From Burkholderiaceae bacterium (lineage in GTDB: Bacteria; Pseudomonadota; Gammaproteobacteria; Burkholderiales; Burkholderiaceae_C), in the NCBI GenBank assembly GCA_023954035.1, contig JAMLIT010000001.1, forward strand, positions 62,001 through 126,000: 64,000 nt of DNA, written 5' to 3'. Below are positions 9,543 to 17,194 of this stretch, piece by piece. The translations under genes were made by a program, and so were the position numbers. The notes below the pieces were generated by a model that searched no databases, was not told the origin of the DNA, and saw only the letters and a list, made by a program, of their open reading frames with translations. The first letter of the stretch is position 1; each line of letters starts with the position of its first letter.

Positions 9543-10327
9543 CACCCGAAGCCGCCTTGGTCGAGTTGCTGAGTCGTGTCGGCACGCTCGGCGGCGCAGC
9601 GGTGACGGTCAACACGGAAGAGCTCAACGAGTGGCCGGCAGCCGCCGTGGCAGCATTGAAATCGCAAAAGCTGCTGCGCAAGGCCCGCCCCGCCATCAGC
9701 GTGGTCTGCCACGACTGCGAACAGGAATGCAGCATGCCTGTGCACACCGTGCCGCACGCCAACCTGCCCGCCACGTCCTTCGTGGTGTGTGACAAGCGCA
9801 GCGACACCAACCGCGTTGCCATCCCCGCCGCGCGGCTGGCCCAATGGCGCTGCGATGTCGAGGCGGTGTGCGTATTTGTGGTTGCCAGCCTCGGGCTGCA
9901 GCGAACCACCGTGCAACCCACTGAAATCGGTTTGCTGCCCATTGGTATAGCGCGCGGCCACAAGCGCACCCAGATGCTGTGCCTGCGTGTGCAAAGCCCG
10001 TTGGCGCTGGTGGTGGGCACAGGCGCAATGCCGCTGGCGGATGTGATTGGTTTTGTGGATGGCTGCTTCATGGTGGACCAAGTAGTCGTTCGCCAGCTGG
10101 TGGACGCAGCGACCACGGCAGACCCGCGCCATACACCCAGCACGGTCAAGCGCGAAGCACGCAAGATGGACACGCAGGCCATATACGTCACTTGGCGAAA
10201 GGCCTACCGGGCGTTGCGCAAGAAAAGTCCAGGGCACTCGGACGTTTGGTACTCGCAGCAGATTGCCAAGACCCCCGCCGGCATGGATCGCAACGCCGAC
10301 ACCATCAGAGAACACATGAAATCTTGA
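9539..10327 (+). CDS. unknown protein with Cys cluster and helix-turn-helix-like C-terminus
   Basis: A 262-residue protein overlapping the previous gene by four bases. A cysteine/histidine cluster (C57, C60, C64, H69, C84) could bind zinc. The C-terminal 50 residues (WRKAYRALRKKSPGHSDVWY, then SQQIAK and ADTIREHMK) resemble a segment I have seen repeatedly in proteins of integrative elements and may bind DNA. No enzymatic motif is visible. It ends just before a strong hairpin terminator, so it closes the two-gene transcript. Function unknown. Confidence 0.7.
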   Translation: MTPEAALVELLSRVGTLGGAAVTVNTEELNEWPAAAVAALKSQKLLRKARPAISVVCHDCEQECSMPVHTVPHANLPATSFVVCDKRSDTNRVAIPAARLAQWRCDVEAVCVFVVASLGLQRTTVQPTEIGLLPIGIARGHKRTQMLCLRVQSPLALVVGTGAMPLADVIGFVDGCFMVDQVVVRQLVDAATTADPRHTPSTVKREARKMDTQAIYVTWRKAYRALRKKSPGHSDVWYSQQIAKTPAGMDRNADTIREHMKS

Positions 10328-10330
10328 AAT

Positions 10331-10361
10331 AGTTGGGCGGAAAGTTTTCGCCCAACTTTCT
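10331..10361 (+). terminator. rho-independent terminator after the 8283-10327 pair
   Basis: A nine-pair stem AGTTGGGCG / CGCCCAACT (10331-10339 and 10349-10357) with a nine-base loop is followed by TTCTC. It lies three bases after the stop at 10327 and separates the unknown pair from the AlpA-led operon. Confidence 0.7.
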
Positions 10362-10525
10362 CGCCTGAGAGCGCATCGGCGGGCACGGTTTTGTTCCAGG
10401 TAGAAAACCCACATTTCCCTCTGAGACACCGCTTGCGGCAGGCAGCCGCGTGGGTCTGCCGTCGCCCAAAACGCCCAAACAAACTTGCGTCTGAGTTTGT
10501 TCCATAGCTGTCAAAGAGGGCCAAC

Positions 10526-10789
10526 ATGACGACCACCATCCTGCGCATCCCAGCCGCCAAAACCCAATCGGGCTACTCCCGCTCCACCATTTACCTGCGC
10601 ATTGCGCAAGGCTTGTGGACTAAGCCGGTGAGTTTGGGCCCACGCGCCGTCGGTTGGCCGTCCAACGAAATCGAGGCGCTGAACGCAGCGCGTATCTCGG
10701 GCAAGACCGATGCCCAAATCCGTGAGCTTGTCGAGCTACTTCACACCAAGCGCAAAGAGCTGATGGCTGCTTGGGGGCTAGGGCAATGA
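10526..10789 (+). CDS. AlpA-like helix-turn-helix regulator
   Basis: An 87-residue protein of the AlpA/phage regulatory type: RIPAAKTQSGYSRSTIYLRI, then QGLWTKPVSLGPRAVGWPSNEIEAL, the latter part being the usual winged tail (GWPSNEIEALNAARISG). These proteins regulate excision or replication genes of prophages and integrative elements. The start ATG 10526 has a GAGG ribosome site. Its stop overlaps the start of a 41-residue gene, and the large ATPase gene follows, so it heads an operon. About 165 bases upstream hold no other gene and should contain the promoter. Confidence 0.85.
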   Translation: MTTTILRIPAAKTQSGYSRSTIYLRIAQGLWTKPVSLGPRAVGWPSNEIEALNAARISGKTDAQIRELVELLHTKRKELMAAWGLGQ

Positions 10790-10911
10790 GCAGCGCAGTG
10801 CTGGATTTCGATGTTCGATTGATTCCACCCGGGCCGCGCGCCCGCTATGTCCCATTCGTAGTGTTTGCAACGGCACTCTTTCTGGGTGTCGCGTTGGAAG
10901 GCTGTGTATGA
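10786..10911 (+). CDS. 41-residue membrane microprotein
   Basis: A small frame whose ATG overlaps the AlpA stop (ATGA) and whose stop overlaps the ATPase start (ATGA), so it is embedded in a translationally coupled chain. The C-terminal half is a likely single transmembrane helix (YVPFVVFATALFLGVALEG) after a Pro/Arg-rich N-terminus. Function unknown. The tight double overlap is the main evidence that it is translated. Confidence 0.6.
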   Translation: MSSAVLDFDVRLIPPGPRARYVPFVVFATALFLGVALEGCV

Positions 10912-13796
10912 ACGACCTTGCCAAGAATCTCGCAACTTCAGACAACTCTCGCAACTGCGCAGAGCCGACCAAGCTGCCTTTGGCCTTCACGGTCATCACC
11001 AGCAGCCAACCCGTCCGGTTGACCAAAATCATCGGCATGAACGCCCATGGCGGCATGCGCAAGGAAACCTCGGCCATGCTCAGCCGGGGCCAAGCGCAGA
11101 GCGTGGTCGTGGCTGACCTGCACGGCCTCAAGCACCAGCTTGAAGCTCTGACCAGCGCGCAGGCCGTCACCTGGGGCGTGACCAAAGACGACACGGTGGC
11201 GGTGTGCACGCAGGGGGACGCGCAAGCGCAGGAAGCAGGCGCCATTGCCCGCACCCGCGAGAACTTCAAGTTCAGGGCCGCACCGGGCGTGATGATGCTG
11301 GACCACGATGGTGTGCCCGATGGCGAACTCTCACCCCTGCAGTTTCGGGACCGTTTGATTGCAGCGGCACCGGTGTTGGCCGATGCCCCCATGCTCTGGC
11401 GCCCCAGCGCGTCGGCCGGCTGTGTGAGCCCGGACGGCAGCATTCTGTCTGGCTTGACCCGGCACCGCCTGTACATCCCGGTGGCAGATGCGGCGCTCAT
11501 CCCGGAGGCGGGCAAGGCGCTGGAGGCGCTTCTATGGGCCACGCCCGGCGCGGGCTGGTGTGACATCGGCGTTGCAGGCCAACGCTTGCCACGCTGCTTG
11601 GTGGATGTGTCGGTATGGCAGCCCGAGCGGCTGGACTTTGCCGGGCCATCGGTGCTGGTGGATGGGGTGACACGCGCTGGGGTGGAAGGGGTGATCTATG
11701 GCGATGCCATGGCCCAGTTCAACCTGCGCCTGCTGATCGACAGCGCCACGCCGTCCATCAAGAAGCAAGCCCACGCCGGGCTCAAGGCGGCACGCGCAGC
11801 CGTAGCTGAGAAGTGCGACACGGCCCGCCGCAATTGGGTGGCGGACAAGGCGCCTGCTTTGGCACAGAGCCGTGGCATCAAGCTGGCGCAGGCCACGAAT
11901 GTGCTGGAACGTGCTGCGGTGCATCAGGTGCTGATGGGGGACTTTGAACTCACTTGTGCCGACGGCCAGGTGGTGAATGTGGCCCAGCTCCTAGACAACC
12001 CGCAGCGCTGGCACAACACCCGGTTTGCCGACCCACTGGACCCAGACGCAGACAAGCGCGTTGCCGTGGCCCGCCTGCTCAACGGCACCCGCCCAGATTT
12101 GTATTCTCATCGGCATGGCGGCATGCGCTACGAACTGCGCCGCCAGTCGGCACGGGTTCAGTTGGGACGGGGTATGCGGGTGGACTCTACTGACGCGGTG
12201 CTGGACATCTTCCGCGAGCGCAGCGAGTTGTTGGACTTCGGCACCAATGCCATTGCGTTTGTCGCCGATGGCAAAGCGACGCCAGTCAGCCGCGATTGGC
12301 TGGTGGACCATGCGGGCCGGGTGGCCGAGTTCTACAGCGTCAAGACCGAGCGCGATGAGGAAGGTAACGTCACCTCCACCCGAGAAATCCCGGAAGACGC
12401 ACCCACCTACATTGCCAACGCCATCATTGCCAAACATGGCAGCCGCAATTTCCGCAAGCTGACGGCCGTTACCACGGCGCCCACTTTGCGGCCTGATGGC
12501 AGCGTACTGGATGAACCCGGCCATGACCCAGCGACCGGGTTGATGTACGTCACCAGTGAAGCCTATCCGCTGACCGTGCCTTCGGCTCCCACGGTTGAGC
12601 AAGCGCTGGACGCATTGGCCAAGCTGTGGCACCCCATCCGCTTGTTCCCCTTTGCCGACAAAGTTGCCGTTGGCGTCACCCTGGCCGCCATGTTGGCTGC
12701 CTGCTTGCGCCCAGCGTTGCCCACCTGCCCCGCCACCGGGTTCGATGCGCCAGCGGCGGGCACCGGCAAGACCTTGCTGGCCAAGTGCATTGGCGCACTG
12801 GCAACGGGTGGCGATGTGGCCGTGCTGCCACCCACCAATGAAGAAGACGAGTGCCGCAAGCGCTTGTTTGCTGCCCTGCGCGGCGGCTCCAAGGTGCTGC
12901 TGTGGGACAACGTGCGTGAGCCGTTGGGCAACTCGGTGATCGACTCGTTTTTGACATCGTCCTTGTTTGCCGACCGCGTGTTGGGCGTATCGGAGAACGT
13001 GGAACTGCCCAATCGCGCTCTGTTTTTGGTGTCAGGCAACAATCTCGTTTTGACGGGCGACACGCATCGCCGGATATTGCTGGCGCGGTTGGACGCGCAG
13101 ATTGAAACGCCCTTCAAACGGGAGTTCGAGTTCGACCCGCTCGCCGAGGTCTGCAACAACCGCCAAGCCCTGGTGGTAGCCGCGCTGACCATTGTGCGGG
13201 CCTACATCGCCGCTGGCAGACCCAAGGCGGCCAAAGGGCGCATCGCTTCGTTTGAACTGTGGGACGACTTGGTGCGGCAACCCCTGTGCTGGCTGCGCGA
13301 ACGCATGGCGGAGTCAGGCCGCGACATGGCTGAGTTGCCCGTCTTTGTTGACCCTGCTGAATCCATTGACCGTGCTGCGTCAGAGAACCCCGAAACTTCC
13401 AAGCTGGCGGCACTGCTCAACGCCTGGGTCACCACTTTCGGGACCACGCCTACTTCACCTGCGCAGGCCATTGCCAAGGCCAACGAGCTGAACGGTGCTC
13501 ATTCCGTCTTGTTCGATGCGCTCGACGAAATCGCGGGTCAGAACAGCAAGCTCAACGTGCGGATTTTGGGCCGCTGGCTGGAGCGCCACGCCGGGCAGCT
13601 TTGCACGGGCCTTCGCCTCGTTCTTGCCAACAAGACCAACGGCTTGAAACGCTGGACCGTGGTGCGCACGATGGAGCGCGCTGCAAAGGAAAAATCTGCC
13701 CCCATAGTTGCGAGAGTTGCGCAAAGTTGCGAGATTCAGGACAGCCACAGCTCCGTGCCCGTGATTCAGCTTGATGACGTGGAGATTTTCAGATGA
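10908..13796 (+). CDS. replication-type P-loop ATPase of an integrative element or satellite
   Basis: A 962-residue protein. The N-terminal about 550 residues are uncharacterised. The C-terminal part has Walker A AAGTGKT (near residue 617), a Walker B-like KVLLWDN (about 664), and SGNNLVLTGDTHRRI (about 708) with an arginine at the finger position, arranged as in primase-helicase or DUF927-like ATPases of plasmids and phages. It probably unwinds or initiates replication of the mobile element. The ribosome site GGAAGG precedes ATG 10908. It is co-transcribed with the AlpA-like regulator and overlaps the next gene by four bases. Confidence 0.75.
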   Translation: MNDLAKNLATSDNSRNCAEPTKLPLAFTVITSSQPVRLTKIIGMNAHGGMRKETSAMLSRGQAQSVVVADLHGLKHQLEALTSAQAVTWGVTKDDTVAVCTQGDAQAQEAGAIARTRENFKFRAAPGVMMLDHDGVPDGELSPLQFRDRLIAAAPVLADAPMLWRPSASAGCVSPDGSILSGLTRHRLYIPVADAALIPEAGKALEALLWATPGAGWCDIGVAGQRLPRCLVDVSVWQPERLDFAGPSVLVDGVTRAGVEGVIYGDAMAQFNLRLLIDSATPSIKKQAHAGLKAARAAVAEKCDTARRNWVADKAPALAQSRGIKLAQATNVLERAAVHQVLMGDFELTCADGQVVNVAQLLDNPQRWHNTRFADPLDPDADKRVAVARLLNGTRPDLYSHRHGGMRYELRRQSARVQLGRGMRVDSTDAVLDIFRERSELLDFGTNAIAFVADGKATPVSRDWLVDHAGRVAEFYSVKTERDEEGNVTSTREIPEDAPTYIANAIIAKHGSRNFRKLTAVTTAPTLRPDGSVLDEPGHDPATGLMYVTSEAYPLTVPSAPTVEQALDALAKLWHPIRLFPFADKVAVGVTLAAMLAACLRPALPTCPATGFDAPAAGTGKTLLAKCIGALATGGDVAVLPPTNEEDECRKRLFAALRGGSKVLLWDNVREPLGNSVIDSFLTSSLFADRVLGVSENVELPNRALFLVSGNNLVLTGDTHRRILLARLDAQIETPFKREFEFDPLAEVCNNRQALVVAALTIVRAYIAAGRPKAAKGRIASFELWDDLVRQPLCWLRERMAESGRDMAELPVFVDPAESIDRAASENPETSKLAALLNAWVTTFGTTPTSPAQAIAKANELNGAHSVLFDALDEIAGQNSKLNVRILGRWLERHAGQLCTGLRLVLANKTNGLKRWTVVRTMERAAKEKSAPIVARVAQSCEIQDSHSSVPVIQLDDVEIFR

Positions 13797-14146
13797 CCAC
13801 GCAGGCCGTAGAAATTGTCGTGGCCCAACTCTCCCAAGCCGGACTGAGCCTTGCGCTGGCCCCCGCCAGTGGGTTGGCAGTGGCACCAGCCAGCCATTTG
13901 ACGGCGGAGTTGCGCGACCTCATCCGCAGCAGCAAGACGCTGCTTATCGACTGGTTGACGGCGGCCAACGACGCTGCCAGCCACACGCCGGAGCCACCCG
14001 ATAACGCGGTGGACTGGAAAGAACTGGCAGCAGCCTATTACGCACACCACTTCAACTGCGCCACCTGCATCGCTGCCGGACGCGGCAGGCGATATGGGCA
14101 ACGCTGCGGCGCAGGCATGGCGCTATGGCGGGCGTATTGCGAGTGA
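13793..14146 (+). CDS. protein with TubC-like N-terminal docking domain
   Basis: A 117-residue protein. Residues about 6-55 (VVAQLSQAGLSLALAPASGL ... LTAELRDLIRSSKTLLIDWL) match the pattern of the TubC N-terminal docking domain, known from polyketide/nonribosomal assembly lines but also found in plasmid and island proteins. The C-terminal half has C-x2-C (CATC) and GRRYGQRC, a possible zinc site. The start overlaps the ATPase stop. A protein-protein docking role with the ATPase is inference. Confidence 0.65.
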   Translation: MTTQAVEIVVAQLSQAGLSLALAPASGLAVAPASHLTAELRDLIRSSKTLLIDWLTAANDAASHTPEPPDNAVDWKELAAAYYAHHFNCATCIAAGRGRRYGQRCGAGMALWRAYCE

Positions 14147-14173
14147 CCTGAATCCTATTTTTGAAAGCTCACC

Positions 14174-14989
14174 ATGAACTCCACCACCAGCACCAACACT
14201 GGCAGCACCAACACCGTGATGCCCACGGAAGAACCCAACCCGAAACCTTACGAAGTCGTCCGCTTCAACGCTCTCAAGCACGGCATCCTGAGCCGCTACA
14301 CCGTGCTCAGCCACGAAAGCCATGCCGACTACGAAAGCCTGGTCAACTCTTTGATGGACGAGCACTTGCCTGCGGGTGCCACCGAGCAGCACCTCATTGA
14401 AGAATTGGCCAGCGTTATCTGGCGCAAGCGTCGAGTGCTGCAAGCCGAAGGCGCCACCATCAACAAGGGGCTGAAGGAGTCCTCACGCAACGCCAAGACA
14501 ATCATCCCGGCAGCGGCACCGTTTGAAATGGGCTTGTCTGGCGATGGCACCGACATTCGCAATCTGATGGACTTGAGACCGGAAGAAGTAGTCGAAAGCC
14601 AACGCGTTGCCCGCCATGACCGCGATGCGACCAACAAGGCCAGCGCCATCTTGCGCAACGGTTGTGACCGCGCGTATGACAAAGCCCTGCGCGCCTTGCT
14701 GCCCGACACCCGAGAGTGGTGGCAAGAGCATGTGGATGAGGGGGAATGCGCAGCCGATGCCACGGCATTGGCTGCTTTCATCGACGAGCACGTCACCCCC
14801 TTTGTCTACCAGCAAGAAAAAGAGTACCGCCACCACGACGCCATCGTGAACCAAACCCTTGGCGAAGGCCTGCAAGCCTACAGGCTGGAGAAGCTCTCAC
14901 GCTACGAAACCCACCTGGACCGCAAGTTCGAGCGCACTTTGGCCATGCTGATCAAGCTGAAAGACCTCAGAAGCAGCCGGGCGCCGTGA
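14174..14989 (+). CDS. mobile-element protein of the NALKHG type, function unknown
   Basis: A 271-residue, largely helical protein beginning with a Thr/Ser/Asn-rich tail and then RFNALKHGILSRYTVL. I recognise this start from proteins carried by plasmids, prophages and integrative islands, but no biochemical role is known to me. The centre is acidic and helical (LIEELASVIWRKRRVLQAEG); the end is basic (RYETHLDRKFERTLAMLIKL). It lies 27 bases downstream of the TubC-like gene in the same operon. Confidence 0.65.
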   Translation: MNSTTSTNTGSTNTVMPTEEPNPKPYEVVRFNALKHGILSRYTVLSHESHADYESLVNSLMDEHLPAGATEQHLIEELASVIWRKRRVLQAEGATINKGLKESSRNAKTIIPAAAPFEMGLSGDGTDIRNLMDLRPEEVVESQRVARHDRDATNKASAILRNGCDRAYDKALRALLPDTREWWQEHVDEGECAADATALAAFIDEHVTPFVYQQEKEYRHHDAIVNQTLGEGLQAYRLEKLSRYETHLDRKFERTLAMLIKLKDLRSSRAP

Positions 14990-15129
14990 AAAACATGTGC
15001 GTTTTTACCCAGCACGCAAAACATGGCAGAGCAAGCATCCATGCGGGTTGCAGGCCATTTGATGGTTTTTTTAGGTCACTACACCTGTCCAACTTGCCAA
15101 ATGATTTCGGCAAAAACTGGAGAATAAAA

Positions 15130-15741
15130 ATGGGTGGACGAGGAAGCGGAAGGCGCAGCAGTTACTGCGGCAAACCGGAGACGAACGACTCCATGCCGCT
15201 GGACATCCGCAAGCTCGCACGCGCAGGCGTGTTGGTGCCTGGCCGCAGTTTTGGCTGGCAGTGGCTGGTGAACGACCGCCAGGTGGCGGGCATCAGCATT
15301 CGGGTGGACTGGCACCACCACAGCATGGTGCTGGCCTACCGCGTGAAGAGCACCGGCGAGTTGGTTGAGCAGCGGGTGCACACACAAACTTCACCCTGCC
15401 ACCTTGGCGGGGAGCGCCGCTGGTTTACGTGCCCCCGGTGCAGCAAGCGGGTGGCAGTGCTCTACGCGCCGGGCAAATACTTTGCCTGCCGCAACTGCTA
15501 CGGGCTGGGTTACGCCACACAAAAAGAAGGCGCTGGCGACCGGGCGGCGAGCCGGGCCGAGAAACTGCGCAAGCGCTTGGGCTGGGAGGCGGGCATCTTG
15601 AACGGCAATGGCGGACGCCCCAAAGGCATGCACTGGGAGACTTTCCTGCGGCTAAAAAGCGACCACGATGCATTGGTCCAGATCAGTTTGCAGGACATGG
15701 CACGCCAGTTCGGTTTTCTTCAGAGATTGCAGGATGGGTGA
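15130..15741 (+). CDS. zinc-ribbon protein of mobile elements
   Basis: A 203-residue protein starting MGGRGSGRRSSYCGK. A four-cysteine zinc ribbon lies in the centre (CPRCSKRV ... CRNCYGLGY, about residues 100-135), followed by a basic helical tail. I know this family from plasmids and integrative islands; nucleic-acid binding is likely. ATG 15130 has a GGAG site eight bases upstream; the longer open frame upstream (from 14746) overlaps the previous gene and is not credible. Its C-terminus (KGMHWETFLRLKSDHDALVQ ...) has a second, truncated copy at 20740-20898. Confidence 0.75.
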   Translation: MGGRGSGRRSSYCGKPETNDSMPLDIRKLARAGVLVPGRSFGWQWLVNDRQVAGISIRVDWHHHSMVLAYRVKSTGELVEQRVHTQTSPCHLGGERRWFTCPRCSKRVAVLYAPGKYFACRNCYGLGYATQKEGAGDRAASRAEKLRKRLGWEAGILNGNGGRPKGMHWETFLRLKSDHDALVQISLQDMARQFGFLQRLQDG

Positions 15742-15874
15742 ATTTGTTTCGCAAAAACGTCCTGCACCTCGGGGTCGTGAATCACTATCAGCCATTCTGT
15801 GTGCCCCATCCTCGATTGTGAAAACCGACGCCGATCTGCCCGCCTGAGCCAATTTACCCACAGAAGCGAAGTGA

Positions 15875-16324
15875 TTAGCGAAATGGCGGCAGCGGTAACA
15901 GCGTCCCGTCGGCAAGGACTTCCGTGCGTGCGTCGACGCGGTGATTCGGGTCTTCGCAGGGCTTGTAGTAAATGACGCGATACACATCGCCCACCTCATC
16001 CTTGAGCCAACGGGTCAGGTGCAGGCCTCGCGCGTGAAATGCCGTCCAATCCCAGTCACTGGCGTCGAAGTCTTCCAAGTAGAACGACGTTCGATCAAAC
16101 TCGATGGCCCAGTCCGCAAACTTCCGCCAGAGCCCTTCCGGCATCGGGCAGCCTTCATCCCATCCAGTGCCATCGCATATATTCCCGCCGACGCCAGCTT
16201 GCTCCGGAGCATCGACGTGCCACAAGAACGGCGCATTGCCATAGTCCACCATCACTGTGAGGACCGGGACGAAGGTCGTGCTCTCGGCATGATTCATGGC
16301 CGGATCAATCATTCGCGCTGTCAT
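15875..16324 (-). CDS. hypothetical protein, 149 residues
   Basis: An acidic, tryptophan-rich protein (ASDWDWTAFHARGLHLTRWL, DEVGDVYRVIYYKPCED) without a motif I can name. Its start (ATG 16324; ATG 16312 and 16297 are alternatives) overlaps the end of the upstream gene by 20 bases, so the two are probably co-transcribed. The small, acidic shape is reminiscent of immunity proteins, but that is only a resemblance. It converges with the zinc-ribbon gene across 133 bases in which I see no gene. Confidence 0.6.
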   Translation of the reverse strand: MTARMIDPAMNHAESTTFVPVLTVMVDYGNAPFLWHVDAPEQAGVGGNICDGTGWDEGCPMPEGLWRKFADWAIEFDRTSFYLEDFDASDWDWTAFHARGLHLTRWLKDEVGDVYRVIYYKPCEDPNHRVDARTEVLADGTLLPLPPFR

Positions 16325-16871
16325 GGAACGGATTGCAATCTAGGAAAGGCGAAGTGCTCTTGTAAAGCCACCATCCCTCTACCAGTTCCGACCGAACGGA
16401 ATGGGGTAACTCTCCGAGGTCACGATCAAGCAACAGGAAATTGCACCTCTTGTTCGATACCCAGTGGAACTTCGCATCCGGCTTTGAGAGGGCCTGCGAA
16501 TCCAAGCTCAACCATTTCGGAGGAATAAATAAATCGCCACCGCAGACCCCTTCGTATGGAATATGCACTTCGCCACCCCAACGATCAGGTGCCAAATTCC
16601 CTTCTTGGTCAGGAAGAACCGGAGGTAAGCAGTCATCATCTTCCAATCCGGTGAAAACAGCCGTGACTCCGGGAATTCCTGAATCCGGCCCCATCAAACA
16701 CAAGCCCTCCTGCAGCGGCAGGCCAAGCCTATCGGAACGCGCAACTTGCTCTTTGAATAACCCCTGCCAAAGCCGGAAATCCACCAGTGGGCAAGAAATC
16801 GAATGGATGTCGGGACGGGCAGCAAGGCTAAGGATGGCATCCCTGAGCTCTGGTTTGACGGTCTGTTTCAA
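16305..16871 (-). CDS. hypothetical protein, 188 residues, TTG start
   Basis: A soluble protein with no recognised domain. It contains Gly/Asp/Pro-rich loops (CLMGPDSGIPGVTAVFTGLE) and a conserved-looking WGGEVHIPYEG segment. The start is TTG at 16871 with a strong AAAGGAGA ribosome site six bases before it; an ATG nearer that site is in another frame and stops at once. It overlaps the following 149-residue gene. GC content and codon use appear lower than in the core region, consistent with acquired DNA. Confidence 0.6.
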   Translation of the reverse strand: MKQTVKPELRDAILSLAARPDIHSISCPLVDFRLWQGLFKEQVARSDRLGLPLQEGLCLMGPDSGIPGVTAVFTGLEDDDCLPPVLPDQEGNLAPDRWGGEVHIPYEGVCGGDLFIPPKWLSLDSQALSKPDAKFHWVSNKRCNFLLLDRDLGELPHSVRSELVEGWWLYKSTSPFLDCNPFHDSAND

Positions 16872-17019
16872 GTCATCTCTCCTTTGCAGGCAGCAGTGCC
16901 ATTGCGCACTGGTTAGGTTTCAGTTTCCATCATTGCGTGGATGCGAGCCAACGGTTGTTCAGTCCGGTGTCCTTGGCCTGGACGTGATCATCGTCGGGTT
17001 CAGGATCACCCCGCAAATC

Positions 17020-17190
17020 TCAATGCAGCGGATCAAACTCCGTCGTGAAGAGATAGATCAAATCCGCTTTCAACGCAGCAGCCAACGTGGCGCACGACAC
17101 AATTGCTGCTGCTCCTCGATCACGCTCCAAACCAACTTTATGATTCACCTCCCTGTACACAGACGGAGCAGTTTGAAGTGATCGCCAGGT
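17020..17190 (-). pseudogene. possible remnant of an XRE-type helix-turn-helix regulator
   Basis: In the 323-base gap between the 16305-16871 gene and the VIT gene, the minus strand reads VGLERDRGAAAIVSCATLAA followed by ALKADLIYLF. This resembles the second half of an XRE helix-turn-helix (the usual end is ATLxxLAxALxVxLxxLF). The first half is absent and there is no credible start. Low certainty. The rest of the gap (16872-17019) shows nothing. Confidence 0.3.
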
Positions 17191-17194
17191 CGCA

